From: Devosia equisanguinis
GTDB lineage: Bacteria > Pseudomonadota > Alphaproteobacteria > Rhizobiales > Hyphomicrobiaceae
Assembly (NCBI GenBank): GCA_945862355.1
Contig: CAMAYR010000023.1
Span: 1-34,857 of the forward strand
Direction: 5' to 3'
DNA: 34,857 bases
Positions within the stretch are counted from its first letter, which is position 1. Each line of letters starts with the position of its first letter. The position numbers and the translations under genes were made by a program. Of this stretch, positions 1 through 7,427 are shown in pieces. The notes under the pieces were generated by a model. The model worked only from the letters and a program-made list of their open reading frames with translations. It made no database searches and had not been told where the DNA came from.

Positions 1-408
1 CCGCTCGCCCGGCCGGGCGCGAGGGTGCTGGGGGTGGAGGACGACGCAGCCGTCCGCGCGCCCGCGGTCGCGCGGATCGCGGGGCTCGGCTACGACGTCG
101 TCGAGGCTGAAAGCGGGGCAGCCGCCATCGAGATGCTCGGCCGCTCCGCCGGCGCTATCTCCTTGGTATTCAGCGACATCGTGATGCCTGGCAACGTCTC
201 GGGTTTCGATCTGGCGAAGTGGGTGAGGGCCAACGCACCCCATCTCGCCATGCTGCTGACCTCTGGTTATCACGAGCAGGCCGCCGGTGGAGTTGATCCC
301 GCAAGAGCCGACGTGAAGGTCGTGCAGAAGCCCTATGGCAACGTCGAGCTTGCCAACGCGCTGCGCACAGCGCTCGATGGTGGCTCACGGTTTGATCGGG
401 CGAGGTGA
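1..408 (+). CDS. C-terminal receiver domain of a response regulator or hybrid histidine kinase (5' end outside window)
   Basis: The reading frame is open from the first base, so the ATG/GTG offered at 25 by the ORF track is probably internal. The visible ~135 residues form a CheY-like receiver domain: an acidic pair in VEDDAAVR, the phospho-acceptor Asp in VFSDIVMPG, a Ser/Thr in LLTSGYH, and the conserved Lys in VVQKPYG. The domain ends about 15 residues before the stop, and a receiver at the extreme C-terminus is typical of hybrid sensor kinases. A stand-alone receiver protein cannot be excluded because the N-terminus is missing. It converges on the OmpR-type regulator downstream. Its input signal is not visible. 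Confidence 0.75.
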   Translation, partial: PLARPGARVLGVEDDAAVRAPAVARIAGLGYDVVEAESGAAAIEMLGRSAGAISLVFSDIVMPGNVSGFDLAKWVRANAPHLAMLLTSGYHEQAAGGVDPARADVKVVQKPYGNVELANALRTALDGGSRFDRAR

Positions 409-530
409 AAGCGAGGTTGCTTCACCGTGAGTGGGAAGCACTCTCGCATCGGCGGCTGGAGACGTTCCGGCGCTTTAACTCGCGCCATTCGGTAAGGCCA
501 GTCGGCAAGGCCATTCGGGCACCTGGTATC

Positions 531-1307
531 TCATCCCCTGCGGACCTCAGCGACCAGCACGTAGCCGATGCCGCGCACGGTCTTGATGATACGCGGATTT
601 TCCGGATCTGGCTCGATTTTGCGCCGAACGCGCACGATCAGCGAATCGATCGATCGGTCGTAAGGTGACCAGTCGTGCCCCTTGAGCAGGTCCATGATGT
701 TGTCGCGTGACAGCACGCGGCTGGGTCGTCGCAGGAACATTTCCAGCATATTGAACTCGGCCGTGGTGAGCGCTTGCGCCTCCCCCGCACGCGACACCAA
801 TTCCCGCCGGCGGACATCGAGGATCCAGTCCTCGAACACGATCCGCTCGTCATCGCCTTGCGCATTGGGCGCCGCCGCGGACGCTTCGGCTTCAACTTCC
901 ACCGTCGCCGCAGCGCTGTCGTAGCGCCGCAGTACGGCCCGGACGCGTGCCAGCACCTCCCGCAGATGGAACGGCTTGGTGATGTAGTCGTCCGCCCCGA
1001 GCTCCAGCCCGACGACCCGGTCGATGGTGTCGCCTTTGCCCGTGATCATGATGATCGGCACGTTGTTGGACGTGCGGATCTGCCGGGCGAGATCGAGGCC
1101 GTTCTCTCCGCCCAGGCCGACGTCGAGCGTTACGAGTTGGATGGGCCCGGCTGCGAGGACCGCGGTCATCTCCGCCCCACTCGCAGCCTCCGACACGCGA
1201 TAGCTCTCCATTTCGAAGCAATCCCTCAGCAGCGCACGCACCCCCTCGTCGTCATCGACGACGAGGATGTGGGCGGAGCCGGTCGTCGAGCAGGGAGCCG
1301 TCGGCAT
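531..1307 (-). CDS. OmpR/PhoB-family two-component response regulator
   Basis: An N-terminal receiver domain (about residues 10-125 from the chosen start) carries LVVDDDEG, the phospho-acceptor Asp in LVTLDVGLGG, the Thr of MITGKGD and the Lys of ITKPFH. A C-terminal winged helix follows, with the typical TTAEFNMLEMFLRRP and RSIDSLIVRVRRKIE...IKTVRGIGYVL. An acidic, Ala-rich linker (EVEAEASAAAPNAQGDDE) is longer than usual. I chose the ATG at 1307 because the receiver fold starts soon after it; the track start at 1358 adds a Cys/Arg-rich stretch unlike this family. The gene is divergent from the FixK-like gene, and three 10-bp direct repeats lie in the gap. No cognate kinase is adjacent, unless it is the truncated protein at the left edge. 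Confidence 0.88.
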   Translation of the reverse strand: MPTAPCSTTGSAHILVVDDDEGVRALLRDCFEMESYRVSEAASGAEMTAVLAAGPIQLVTLDVGLGGENGLDLARQIRTSNNVPIIMITGKGDTIDRVVGLELGADDYITKPFHLREVLARVRAVLRRYDSAAATVEVEAEASAAAPNAQGDDERIVFEDWILDVRRRELVSRAGEAQALTTAEFNMLEMFLRRPSRVLSRDNIMDLLKGHDWSPYDRSIDSLIVRVRRKIEPDPENPRIIKTVRGIGYVLVAEVRRG

Positions 1308-1352
1308 GGCTTGTCTTTCGGGGAGCGTGGGTGAGCATCCGCGGGAGCACTC

Positions 1353-1382
1353 TCTCACATAGTCTCACAAAGCCTCACATGC
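1353..1382 (-). promoter_or_regulatory. Three 10-bp tandem direct repeats, probable response-regulator operator
   Basis: The plus strand reads TCTCACATAG, TCTCACAAAG, CCTCACATGC with an exact 10-bp period (GTGAG core on the minus strand). They lie 46 bp upstream of the OmpR-type regulator start and 80 bp upstream of the FixK-like start. OmpR/PhoB winged-helix proteins bind head-to-tail direct repeats with about one helical turn of spacing, so autoregulation or control of the divergent gene is plausible. This is inference from spacing only. Confidence 0.45.
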
Positions 1383-1410
1383 CAGCCATCCTGCAGAAGC
1401 AGGGAGCTGT

Positions 1411-1429
1411 TTGATTGGCGTCCATTCAA
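1411..1429. promoter_or_regulatory. 19-bp imperfect palindrome in the fixK-like leader
   Basis: TTGATTGG-CGT-CCATTCAA matches in 7 of 8 arm positions. It sits 33 bp before the FixK-like start codon. The outer TTGAT resembles a FixK/FNR half-site, but the arm spacing is wrong for a normal TTGAT-N4-ATCAA box. It may be an operator for another factor or a leader hairpin. Confidence 0.3.
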
Positions 1430-1462
1430 GAACGATGTCCAGTCAAACACAAGGGGAACGAC

Positions 1463-2176
1463 ATGCTGGCAACTGCATTTACGGCAGATACAGCTTACGC
1501 CGTTCGCGGTGAGGACCGGCCGAACAACCGCGCTCCTGCCCCCGATGCGCTCGCCCAGAGGCTGGCCGACGGAACCGTGCGCACCTTCGAGGGCAAGGAG
1601 CACATCTATCGCGAGGGCGATGTGGCCGCTCACGTCTACGTCGTCGAGGTCGGCCACGTCTGCATCTACAAGATGCTGCCGGACGGCCGCCGCCAGGTGA
1701 TCGACTTCGCCTACCCGGGCGACCTGGTCGGTCTGGGGGCGATGGGCGAGCACAAGTGCAGCGCGCAGGCAACCAGCAGGACCCGCGTTCGTGGCATCCC
1801 GTTGGCCTCCCTGCATCAGATCGCACGCACTGATGGTCGGCTGGGCGTGAAGCTCTACGAGGCGGTTTCGCGCGAGCTGCAGGCCACCCGCGAGTTGCTG
1901 TTCACGGTGAGCCAGCGCAATGCGATGGAGCGTGTCGCCGCGTTTCTGCTCGCCATCTCCCGCCGCTGCGAGCGGAACGGCGAGGATCCACTGGAGTTCG
2001 TGCTGCCCATGACCCGCAGCGACATCGCGGATTTCCTGGGGCTCACGATCGAGACGGTGAGCCGCACGTTCACGCGCCTGCGCGTCGACAGGCTGATTGA
2101 CTTGTCGCAAAGCGTTCTCGTGACCATTGTCGATCATGAGGCGTTGGCTCGGTTGGCCGAAAGCAAGGGTCACTGA
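1463..2176 (+). CDS. fixK: FixK-like Crp/Fnr-family transcriptional regulator
   Basis: This is a 237-residue Crp/Fnr protein. The effector domain is a cyclic-nucleotide-binding-type beta roll (GKEHIYREGDVAAHVYVVEVGHV...YPGDLVGLGAM), followed by a dimerisation helix and an HTH (MTRSDIADFLGLTIETVSRTFTRLR). The recognition helix has the E..SR pattern of FNR/FixK proteins that read TTGAT-N4-ATCAA. The N-terminal cysteines that hold the [4Fe-4S] cluster of FNR are absent, so it is FixK-type rather than an oxygen sensor itself. The ATG at 1463 follows AAGGGGAA at good spacing; the upstream TTG at 1415 does not. Matching boxes stand before ccoN and before the CBS-BON gene, its likely targets. The allele (fixK, aadR or another Crp/Fnr type) is not certain. 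Confidence 0.82.
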   Translation: MLATAFTADTAYAVRGEDRPNNRAPAPDALAQRLADGTVRTFEGKEHIYREGDVAAHVYVVEVGHVCIYKMLPDGRRQVIDFAYPGDLVGLGAMGEHKCSAQATSRTRVRGIPLASLHQIARTDGRLGVKLYEAVSRELQATRELLFTVSQRNAMERVAAFLLAISRRCERNGEDPLEFVLPMTRSDIADFLGLTIETVSRTFTRLRVDRLIDLSQSVLVTIVDHEALARLAESKGH

Positions 2177-2217
2177 CGGACGCGCCGTGCGGCCCGGCGT
2201 CTTGCTTCCAGGAACGG

Positions 2218-2289
2218 CTAGTGAGGCGTCGCGCCTGAATCGGACGGTGGTTGCGGCTATGATACGATTTTGGCGCGACGGGCCACCAG
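2218..2289 (+). repeat. Short (72-bp) copy of the dispersed hairpin repeat, internal deletion derivative
   Basis: CTAGTGAGGCGTCGCGCCT is the left end of the long copies (23357 and 31603). It continues directly into GAATCGGACGGTGGTTGCGGC, which in the long copies lies about 95 bp further on. The switch point is the GTCGCGCCT word that occurs twice in the long form, so this copy equals the long form minus the segment between the two words. The ends still form an inverted repeat (GTCGCGCC near each end). It lies between the FixK-like gene and the next ORF. Confidence 0.75.
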
Positions 2290-2422
2290 GCGACGGAATC
2301 ACGTTCCTGGGCTGGTCGGCGCGAGATCTAGCGAGGCCCTCCCACTGCCGGTGTGCATGATGTCGGGGCGCGCTGGCACGTTGATCGAGATTGGAGAACA
2401 ATGGAGAACGAGGACGAAGATT

Positions 2423-2953
2423 ATGGCAACGACGCTTGATCGGATTCGAATTGCCGTCACGACGTTCGATGACGCCGAGCAGCTTTGGAGCATGATCGGT
2501 GGGCTCGTTGATCGGGGGATAGATCCAACGCAACTCTGTATCGTCGCCACTGCGCCGGCGATGGCATTGCTTCGGCGCCTGAGGCCGACGCATGACGATC
2601 GGACAATGTCGGCTGGTCCGCACATCGGTTCGCAACTGGCCGACCTTTGTGAAGACGTCGAGCCGGTTTGCAAGTTACGCGATGCGAAGGCTGTCCTCGC
2701 GACTTCGGGGCCCGTGCTCAAGCTGCTTCTCGGTGGCTTGGCCCGAGGGGACACGGCCAGAAAACTCATCATCGACGAGAACAGTCTTGATCCGGAGAGT
2801 TCGCTTCGTCAGGGCGCTCCCGCACTTGTCGTGCTCTCCAACGAATCCGCTCAGCAGCGCACCGCGACGCAAATGCTGCTGCGACGCAGCCAGCACCGCG
2901 TAAAGACCTTCGATCTCGCACTCCCACGGGAGCTGGAATCCCAACGGGCATGA
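2423..2953 (+). CDS. Hypothetical protein (176 aa)
   Basis: I do not recognise a family. The protein begins MATTLDRIRIAVTTFDDAEQLW and shows alternating strand/helix stretches (LCIVATAPAMALLRRL, ALVVLSNESAQQRTATQMLLRR). These suggest a small alpha/beta protein with two ferredoxin-like or Rossmann-like halves. There is no signal peptide or membrane segment. The ATG at 2423 was chosen because the 51 residues upstream in the track ORF run through the 2.2-kb repeat and look non-coding. The opposite-strand 157-aa ORF is a shadow. It sits next to the regulator genes and converges on the APC permease. GAGG-type ribosome binding sequence upstream is weak. Confidence 0.55.
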   Translation: MATTLDRIRIAVTTFDDAEQLWSMIGGLVDRGIDPTQLCIVATAPAMALLRRLRPTHDDRTMSAGPHIGSQLADLCEDVEPVCKLRDAKAVLATSGPVLKLLLGGLARGDTARKLIIDENSLDPESSLRQGAPALVVLSNESAQQRTATQMLLRRSQHRVKTFDLALPRELESQRA

Positions 2954-2998
2954 TCAGCCGTTTGCGCTTACATGTGCCGAGCTGCAGGCGCTTTTCCC

Positions 2999-4279
2999 TC
3001 ACGCGCTCGAGATCATCTCCGCGACCAATACGGCCGTGGTCACCACCGCTCCTGCCCACGGCACCCAGACAGGAACCGTGAAGACGCCGGCTGGTGGCAC
3101 CTTCTCCCGCATCTTGAGAAAACCCAGCGCTGCGTTGACGAAAGCGAACAGCGCCAGGATCAGCCGCGACGTCCAGTCCGCCAGCGCATCGAGCGGCAGG
3201 GCGACCGCCAGCACAAGCACGCAGACGATCGTGAATGCCGTGGCCAGGATCGGCGTGTGCGTCACGGCGTGGACGGAGCCGAAGGCGGCCGGGATGCTGC
3301 GTTGGGCAGCGAGCCCGTAGAGCACGCGAGCCGACATGATGATCTGCACGATGATGCCGTTGAGCGTAGCGATTATGGCGATCAGTGTCATGATGCGCGG
3401 GTCCGCCCCGGTCGTCCGCTCGAATACGATCGCCAGCGGTGCGGGCGAACCGGCAAGCTCGCCGGCCGGCACCGCCCTGAGGCACACCCAAACCACCGCG
3501 ATATAGAGCAGAGTGGTCACGAGCAGTGTGATGAAGATCGCGAGTGGCAGGTTGCGCTGTGGCTCGCGAACCTCCTCTGCCACGTTGGCAAGCCCCTCGA
3601 AGCCGATGAAGGCGAACACCGCGAGCAGTGTCGTCGACAGCATCCCCGCGACAGTGATCGTGGCGACGCCGGCAGCGGCTGGGGACGGTTGCGCGGCCTC
3701 GACCGGCGCCATCATCGCGCCCGCCGCTACGATCACCAGGAGCCCGCCGAACTCGATCACCGTCATGACGCCCGCGAACGTCACGGATTCCCGTATGCCG
3801 ACGGCCGCGACCAGGCCCATCGCGATCACCACGGCTGCGATGATGACGGCCTGGGGCAGCGGCACGATCTGACCGACATAGCCAGCACTCCCCACGCTGA
3901 TCGCGGCTGCCGAGACGATGGAGATCGCCACGACCACGAGGCCGGTGAAGGTGGCCAGCGTGTCCGATCCGAAGCCGGCCCGCACATAGGCGGCCTCTCC
4001 CGCAGCCACCGGCATCCGCGAGCCGAGCTCGGCGAACGAGGCCGCCGTCAGCGAAAGCAGAGCCGCCGCGATCAGGAACGCCAGCGGCGCCCAGGCCCCC
4101 GCGCGGCCGATGGCCGGACCGACCAGCACGTAGATACCTGCGCCGATGGTGACGCCGAGCCCATAGAGCACGGCGTGGCCCAGGCTCAAGTTGCGCACGA
4201 GGCCAGGCTTGCCGGCCGGGGCCGCCCCGCCCGGGGCCCCGCCTGCAGCTGTTGAGCCGCCGCTATGGCCGTTGCTCAT
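2999..4279 (-). CDS. APC-superfamily amino acid permease
   Basis: About 426 residues with roughly 12 hydrophobic segments spaced as in the amino acid-polyamine-organocation family. The first helix carries GLGVTIGAGIYVLVG, matching the unwound substrate-binding GxGIGAGI motif of APC transporters. FIGFEGLANVAEEVREPQRNLP is the conserved TM6 region followed by the cytoplasmic loop. The N-terminal tail is rich in Gly/Ala (GGSTAAGGAPGGAAPAGK) and probably cytoplasmic. I prefer the ATG at 4279 (AAGGGG upstream) to the track start at 4387, which adds a Cys/Arg stretch. It imports or exchanges an amino acid or related amine across the inner membrane; the substrate cannot be read from sequence. The large plus-strand ORF 2972-4255 is a shadow. 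Confidence 0.85.
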   Translation of the reverse strand: MSNGHSGGSTAAGGAPGGAAPAGKPGLVRNLSLGHAVLYGLGVTIGAGIYVLVGPAIGRAGAWAPLAFLIAAALLSLTAASFAELGSRMPVAAGEAAYVRAGFGSDTLATFTGLVVVAISIVSAAAISVGSAGYVGQIVPLPQAVIIAAVVIAMGLVAAVGIRESVTFAGVMTVIEFGGLLVIVAAGAMMAPVEAAQPSPAAAGVATITVAGMLSTTLLAVFAFIGFEGLANVAEEVREPQRNLPLAIFITLLVTTLLYIAVVWVCLRAVPAGELAGSPAPLAIVFERTTGADPRIMTLIAIIATLNGIIVQIIMSARVLYGLAAQRSIPAAFGSVHAVTHTPILATAFTIVCVLVLAVALPLDALADWTSRLILALFAFVNAALGFLKMREKVPPAGVFTVPVWVPWAGAVVTTAVLVAEMISSA

Positions 4280-4396
4280 ATCCGGTTCATCCCCTTTTCG
4301 TCCCCAGTTCGACCCTGGCAGCCTGTCACATCCACCCTCCACTGTCGCAGCGCAGTGCTCGCACCGGCCGCCTTTTCGAGCTGGCAAGCTGCTTGT

Positions 4397-6502
4397 CTAT
4401 TGGAGACGCCCCTCGTTCGCCAGCCCGGCGGCGATCGGTACGGTTTGCAAGGCAGCCTTCAATGCGCGTCGCGTCGTCTCGTCCAGTCGTGCCGGCACGA
4501 TCCGCGGCGACAGCGGCACGCCCCTCTCCGCATCGACGAGCTGCTGGGCGAGCATCTGTCCGATGATCACCCGGTGCGCCTCTGCCAGCTTCTCGATGTC
4601 CTCCCGCGATCCGATGCCGAGCTCGGCCACCGCCTCGAGGCGATCGGGCGTCGATCGCGCACGAACGCCATGCCGGATGGCCAGAACACGCGCAGCCGTG
4701 AATACCGGCATCAGGCCGTAGGCCTTGAGATCGAGCCGCCCGTCGCCATCAGTCTTGAGGTGTCCCATCCACGACACGGGCGGCGACGTTCGCGGCGTCA
4801 TCAAGGTCAACTGCATCAGGAAGTCGCGCGCTTTGCGGGCTTGCTCGAAGGCATGGGTCAGGATCGCTTCGCCCAGTGCTGCATCGCCATGCACGACGGC
4901 ACCGTCGAAGAAGATGTCGACGTTGAGCAGATCCTGCGGCCGCTGACGCTGGATCCAATTGTCGGTAAGCGTATGCCAGCCCTCGACACTGTGGCGCCAT
5001 TCCGCGTTGCTCGACATCACGCCACCCTTGCAATAGGGCACGCCGACCTCGTCGAGAATGTCGGAGATGTGCTGACCGAGCGCCTTGAACCATGTGTCCT
5101 CCGGTCCACCTGGAGCCCCGCTCGCGAAGACGAGCGCATGATCCTGGTCGGCCGCCAGCAGGCTCTCCCCACGTCCTGCCGATCCCAGCACGAGCAAGGC
5201 GTAGGGCACCGGAGGCTCTCCTTGCCCATCCGCTCGCATCCGCTCCTCCGCGAGTTCGGCCGCCCGGCGCGCCAGCGCGCAGATCTCCGCGCTGATCACG
5301 GCAGCGAGCCGGCGCGGGTCGACATCCTCCTCGAGCAGACCTCGCGCCATCGGCATCAGTGACGCCCAGGTCTTGGCGAGAGCAGCCGTTGAAGTGGCCG
5401 CGTCGATGCCGTCGCCGAGCATGATTGCCGTGCTCGCCCGCTGTCTCAGCAGATCGCGCGTCGAGACGATGCCGACGATGCGACCGGCCGCGTCCGAAAC
5501 GCCCAGATGTCGGATGCCGAGCCGACCGATGCGGCCGATGGCGCGGTAGAGGTAGTCGCTGTCGCGCAGGGCCTGCAGTGGTCGCGACGCCATCCCCCCG
5601 ACCGGCTGATCGAGGCATGCCCCTCCGCCCGCATCGAGTGCTCGCAGCACGTCGCGTTCCGTCAGAATGCCGGCGTCCGCATCGGGCGTGCCTACCAGAA
5701 CCGAGCTGATCCGGCGCTCGATCATGGTTTGCAGTGCCGTTTTGAGGGCCGTCCCCGGCTCGCACCATACCGGTGCGGACATCACGTCTGCGAGCCGGTG
5801 CCGGTATGGAAAGCTGTCGATCCTGGCAAGCACGGGCGGCGGCGCGGTGCCGGGCGTAATCTGCATCGTCGCGATACCACCGCTGAGCTGGCGGTCGGCG
5901 AGATGGCGGCAGGCCGCTTCCGCCTCCGCCACGGTCCGGATGTCGCGCTGCCGCAGTAGCGGCAGTAGCGCGAGGAAAATGCGCGCCGTCGCCATCGCGT
6001 CGCCCACAGCCGTGTGCCGTCCCTCGATGTCGACACCCAGCGAGGCCGCGATGCGGTCGAGGTCGTATTGCGCAAGGCCTGGCTGGGCGAGCTCGGCGAG
6101 TGTGCGGACGTCGAGCGCGCGCGGGCTCACCCATTCGACACCCGCAAGACCAGCCTCGCGCTGCAGGATCGTCAGGTCGTAGCCGATCGTATGTCCGACC
6201 ACGTAGCTCCCCTCGAACATTGCAGTGAGCTCGCCTGCGAGTTCGGCAAAGTGCGGCGCATTGGCGACGTGGCCGTCGCTTATGCCATGCACCCTGGACG
6301 AAGCTGGTGGGATGGGGATACCCGGGTTGACCAGCCGCTCGAGCACCTGCGTGCCGTCGATCGCCCCCTCCGCGATGCGCACAGCACCGATCTGAACGAG
6401 CCGCGCTGTGCGAGCGTCGAGACCGGTCGTCTCCGTGTCGAGCACCACGCAGTCGAGCGCGGCCAAGGGGGTGGAGGCGTTGATGGCGGAGTGGTTCTGC
6501 AC
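4397..6502 (-). CDS. DnaQ-type exonuclease / CBS pair / DUF294 nucleotidyltransferase fusion
   Basis: Three modules lie in one ~701-residue protein. First, a DEDD exonuclease domain (about residues 15-185) has ExoI DTETTGLD, ExoII GHTIGYD and ExoIII HTAVGDA, so all catalytic acids are present. Second, two CBS motifs (about 225-350) with ILTERDVLRAL and GIVSTRDLLRQ probably bind adenine nucleotides. Third, a DUF294-type nucleotidyltransferase domain has LVLGSAGRGESLLAADQDHALVF, the GS-GR-E...D.D signature shared with GlnD-like enzymes, followed by the DUF294 C-terminal helical region. The start is GTG at 6502, behind AGAAGGGACG; the upstream ATG lacks a good site. It is divergent from the CBS-BON gene, and a perfect FixK-type box lies between them. 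A regulatory role in signal or nucleotide metabolism is inferred; the substrate is unknown. Confidence 0.82.
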   Translation of the reverse strand: MQNHSAINASTPLAALDCVVLDTETTGLDARTARLVQIGAVRIAEGAIDGTQVLERLVNPGIPIPPASSRVHGISDGHVANAPHFAELAGELTAMFEGSYVVGHTIGYDLTILQREAGLAGVEWVSPRALDVRTLAELAQPGLAQYDLDRIAASLGVDIEGRHTAVGDAMATARIFLALLPLLRQRDIRTVAEAEAACRHLADRQLSGGIATMQITPGTAPPPVLARIDSFPYRHRLADVMSAPVWCEPGTALKTALQTMIERRISSVLVGTPDADAGILTERDVLRALDAGGGACLDQPVGGMASRPLQALRDSDYLYRAIGRIGRLGIRHLGVSDAAGRIVGIVSTRDLLRQRASTAIMLGDGIDAATSTAALAKTWASLMPMARGLLEEDVDPRRLAAVISAEICALARRAAELAEERMRADGQGEPPVPYALLVLGSAGRGESLLAADQDHALVFASGAPGGPEDTWFKALGQHISDILDEVGVPYCKGGVMSSNAEWRHSVEGWHTLTDNWIQRQRPQDLLNVDIFFDGAVVHGDAALGEAILTHAFEQARKARDFLMQLTLMTPRTSPPVSWMGHLKTDGDGRLDLKAYGLMPVFTAARVLAIRHGVRARSTPDRLEAVAELGIGSREDIEKLAEAHRVIIGQMLAQQLVDAERGVPLSPRIVPARLDETTRRALKAALQTVPIAAGLANEGRLQ

Positions 6503-6590
6503 GGTTCGTCCCTTCTCTGCTTGCAGCCAGGCGGGAGGCGCCGGCGGCATTCGCCGTGTTCCACGTCAACAAATCAGCGTCCTATTCAAC

Positions 6591-6604
6591 TTGATCGGCA
6601 TCAA
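6591..6604. promoter_or_regulatory. FixK/FNR box TTGATCGGCATCAA
   Basis: A perfect match to TTGAT-N4-ATCAA, 61 bp upstream of the CBS-BON start and 89 bp upstream of the divergent exonuclease-CBS gene. For class II activation the rightward start site would fall near 6639. The -10 for that direction is weak by eye. The box being palindromic, it could serve either or both genes. Confidence 0.75.
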
Positions 6605-6664
6605 CGCAGTTTCGAGCTGGCCGGCGCACAGTTTCATCCAGACCTTGGATGCCAGGAGCAGCCC

Positions 6665-7366
6665 ATGCGCGCCCACGAGATAATGACCTCGAAAGTGTTC
6701 ACGGTGAAGCCGGGGACGTCCATCGCCGAAATCGCCATGCTCATGGCGACGGAGCGGATCAGCGGCTTGCCGGTCGTCGACGACGACGGCCGCATGATCG
6801 GCATCGTCAGCGAGACGGACCTGCTGCATCGTGCCGAGACCGGCACGGAGCGCAAGCGCAAGTGGTGGATTTCCCTGTTCATCGATACCGACATGCGCGC
6901 CCGTGATTTCATCAAGGGACACGGCCACACCGCCGCAGACGTGATGAGCCGCTTCGTCGTCTCCGTGCGCGATGACGCCACGCTGGCCGAGGTCGCCGAC
7001 ATGCTGGATACCAACGATCTGAAGCGTGTTCCCGTTTTGAAAGCGGGCCAGCTCGTCGGCATCATCACCCGTGGCGATCTGGTGCGCGCCCTCGCCAACG
7101 CGGAGGCGACGCGACCCACTGGCGTCGGCGTCGGCGACAACGGCCAGCTGCAGAAGGCGCTGAACGCGCGGATCGACCAGCAGTCCTGGGTGAACCCGAG
7201 CTATCTGAACGTCATTGCCACCGACAAGACGGTCGAGCTGTGGGGGTTCGTCTCCTCGGAGGACCAACGGCGTGCGCTGCTGATCCTCGTCCGCGAGTTG
7301 GCCGGTGACCGTGTGGTGGCGGACCACCTGGCGATCGGTCCCCGTCATTTCAACGCTACGACGTGA
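6665..7366 (+). CDS. CBS-domain pair with C-terminal BON domain
   Basis: A 233-residue soluble protein. CBS1 (about residues 5-60) reads MTSKVFTVKPGTSIAEIAMLM...GIVSETDLL. CBS2 (about 95-150) reads VMSRFVVSVRDDATLAEVADML...GIITRGDLVRAL. The last ~70 residues (LQKALNARIDQQSWVNPSYLNVIATDKTVELWGFVSSEDQRRAL) fit a BON domain, which binds phospholipid or mediates association. The ATG at 6665 follows AGGAG at 6653; the 217 upstream codons of the track ORF are antisense to the exonuclease gene. CBS pairs usually sense adenine nucleotide state. It heads a likely three-gene operon with the UspA protein and the 143-aa protein, behind a FixK box, which points to a low-oxygen stress role. Confidence 0.87.
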   Translation: MRAHEIMTSKVFTVKPGTSIAEIAMLMATERISGLPVVDDDGRMIGIVSETDLLHRAETGTERKRKWWISLFIDTDMRARDFIKGHGHTAADVMSRFVVSVRDDATLAEVADMLDTNDLKRVPVLKAGQLVGIITRGDLVRALANAEATRPTGVGVGDNGQLQKALNARIDQQSWVNPSYLNVIATDKTVELWGFVSSEDQRRALLILVRELAGDRVVADHLAIGPRHFNATT

Positions 7367-7427
7367 GCTGTCTCGAGGCTGAAGGCTCGCGGCTGAGTGA
7401 CGATATCGGTGAAGGAGCCTTGGAGGT

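Noticed and set aside
1355-2635. 426-aa minus-strand ORF across fixK
   Set aside because: It covers the FixK-like gene antisense and also reads through the 72-bp repeat; no family features.
2972-4255. 427-aa plus-strand ORF
   Set aside because: It is rich in Arg/His/Asp/Gln as expected from the antisense of a membrane protein gene, and the APC permease on the minus strand has clear helices and motifs.
4749-6572. 607-aa minus-strand ORF in another frame of the exonuclease gene
   Set aside because: Arg/Ser/Gly-rich composition typical of an off-frame read; the 4397-6502 frame has all motifs.
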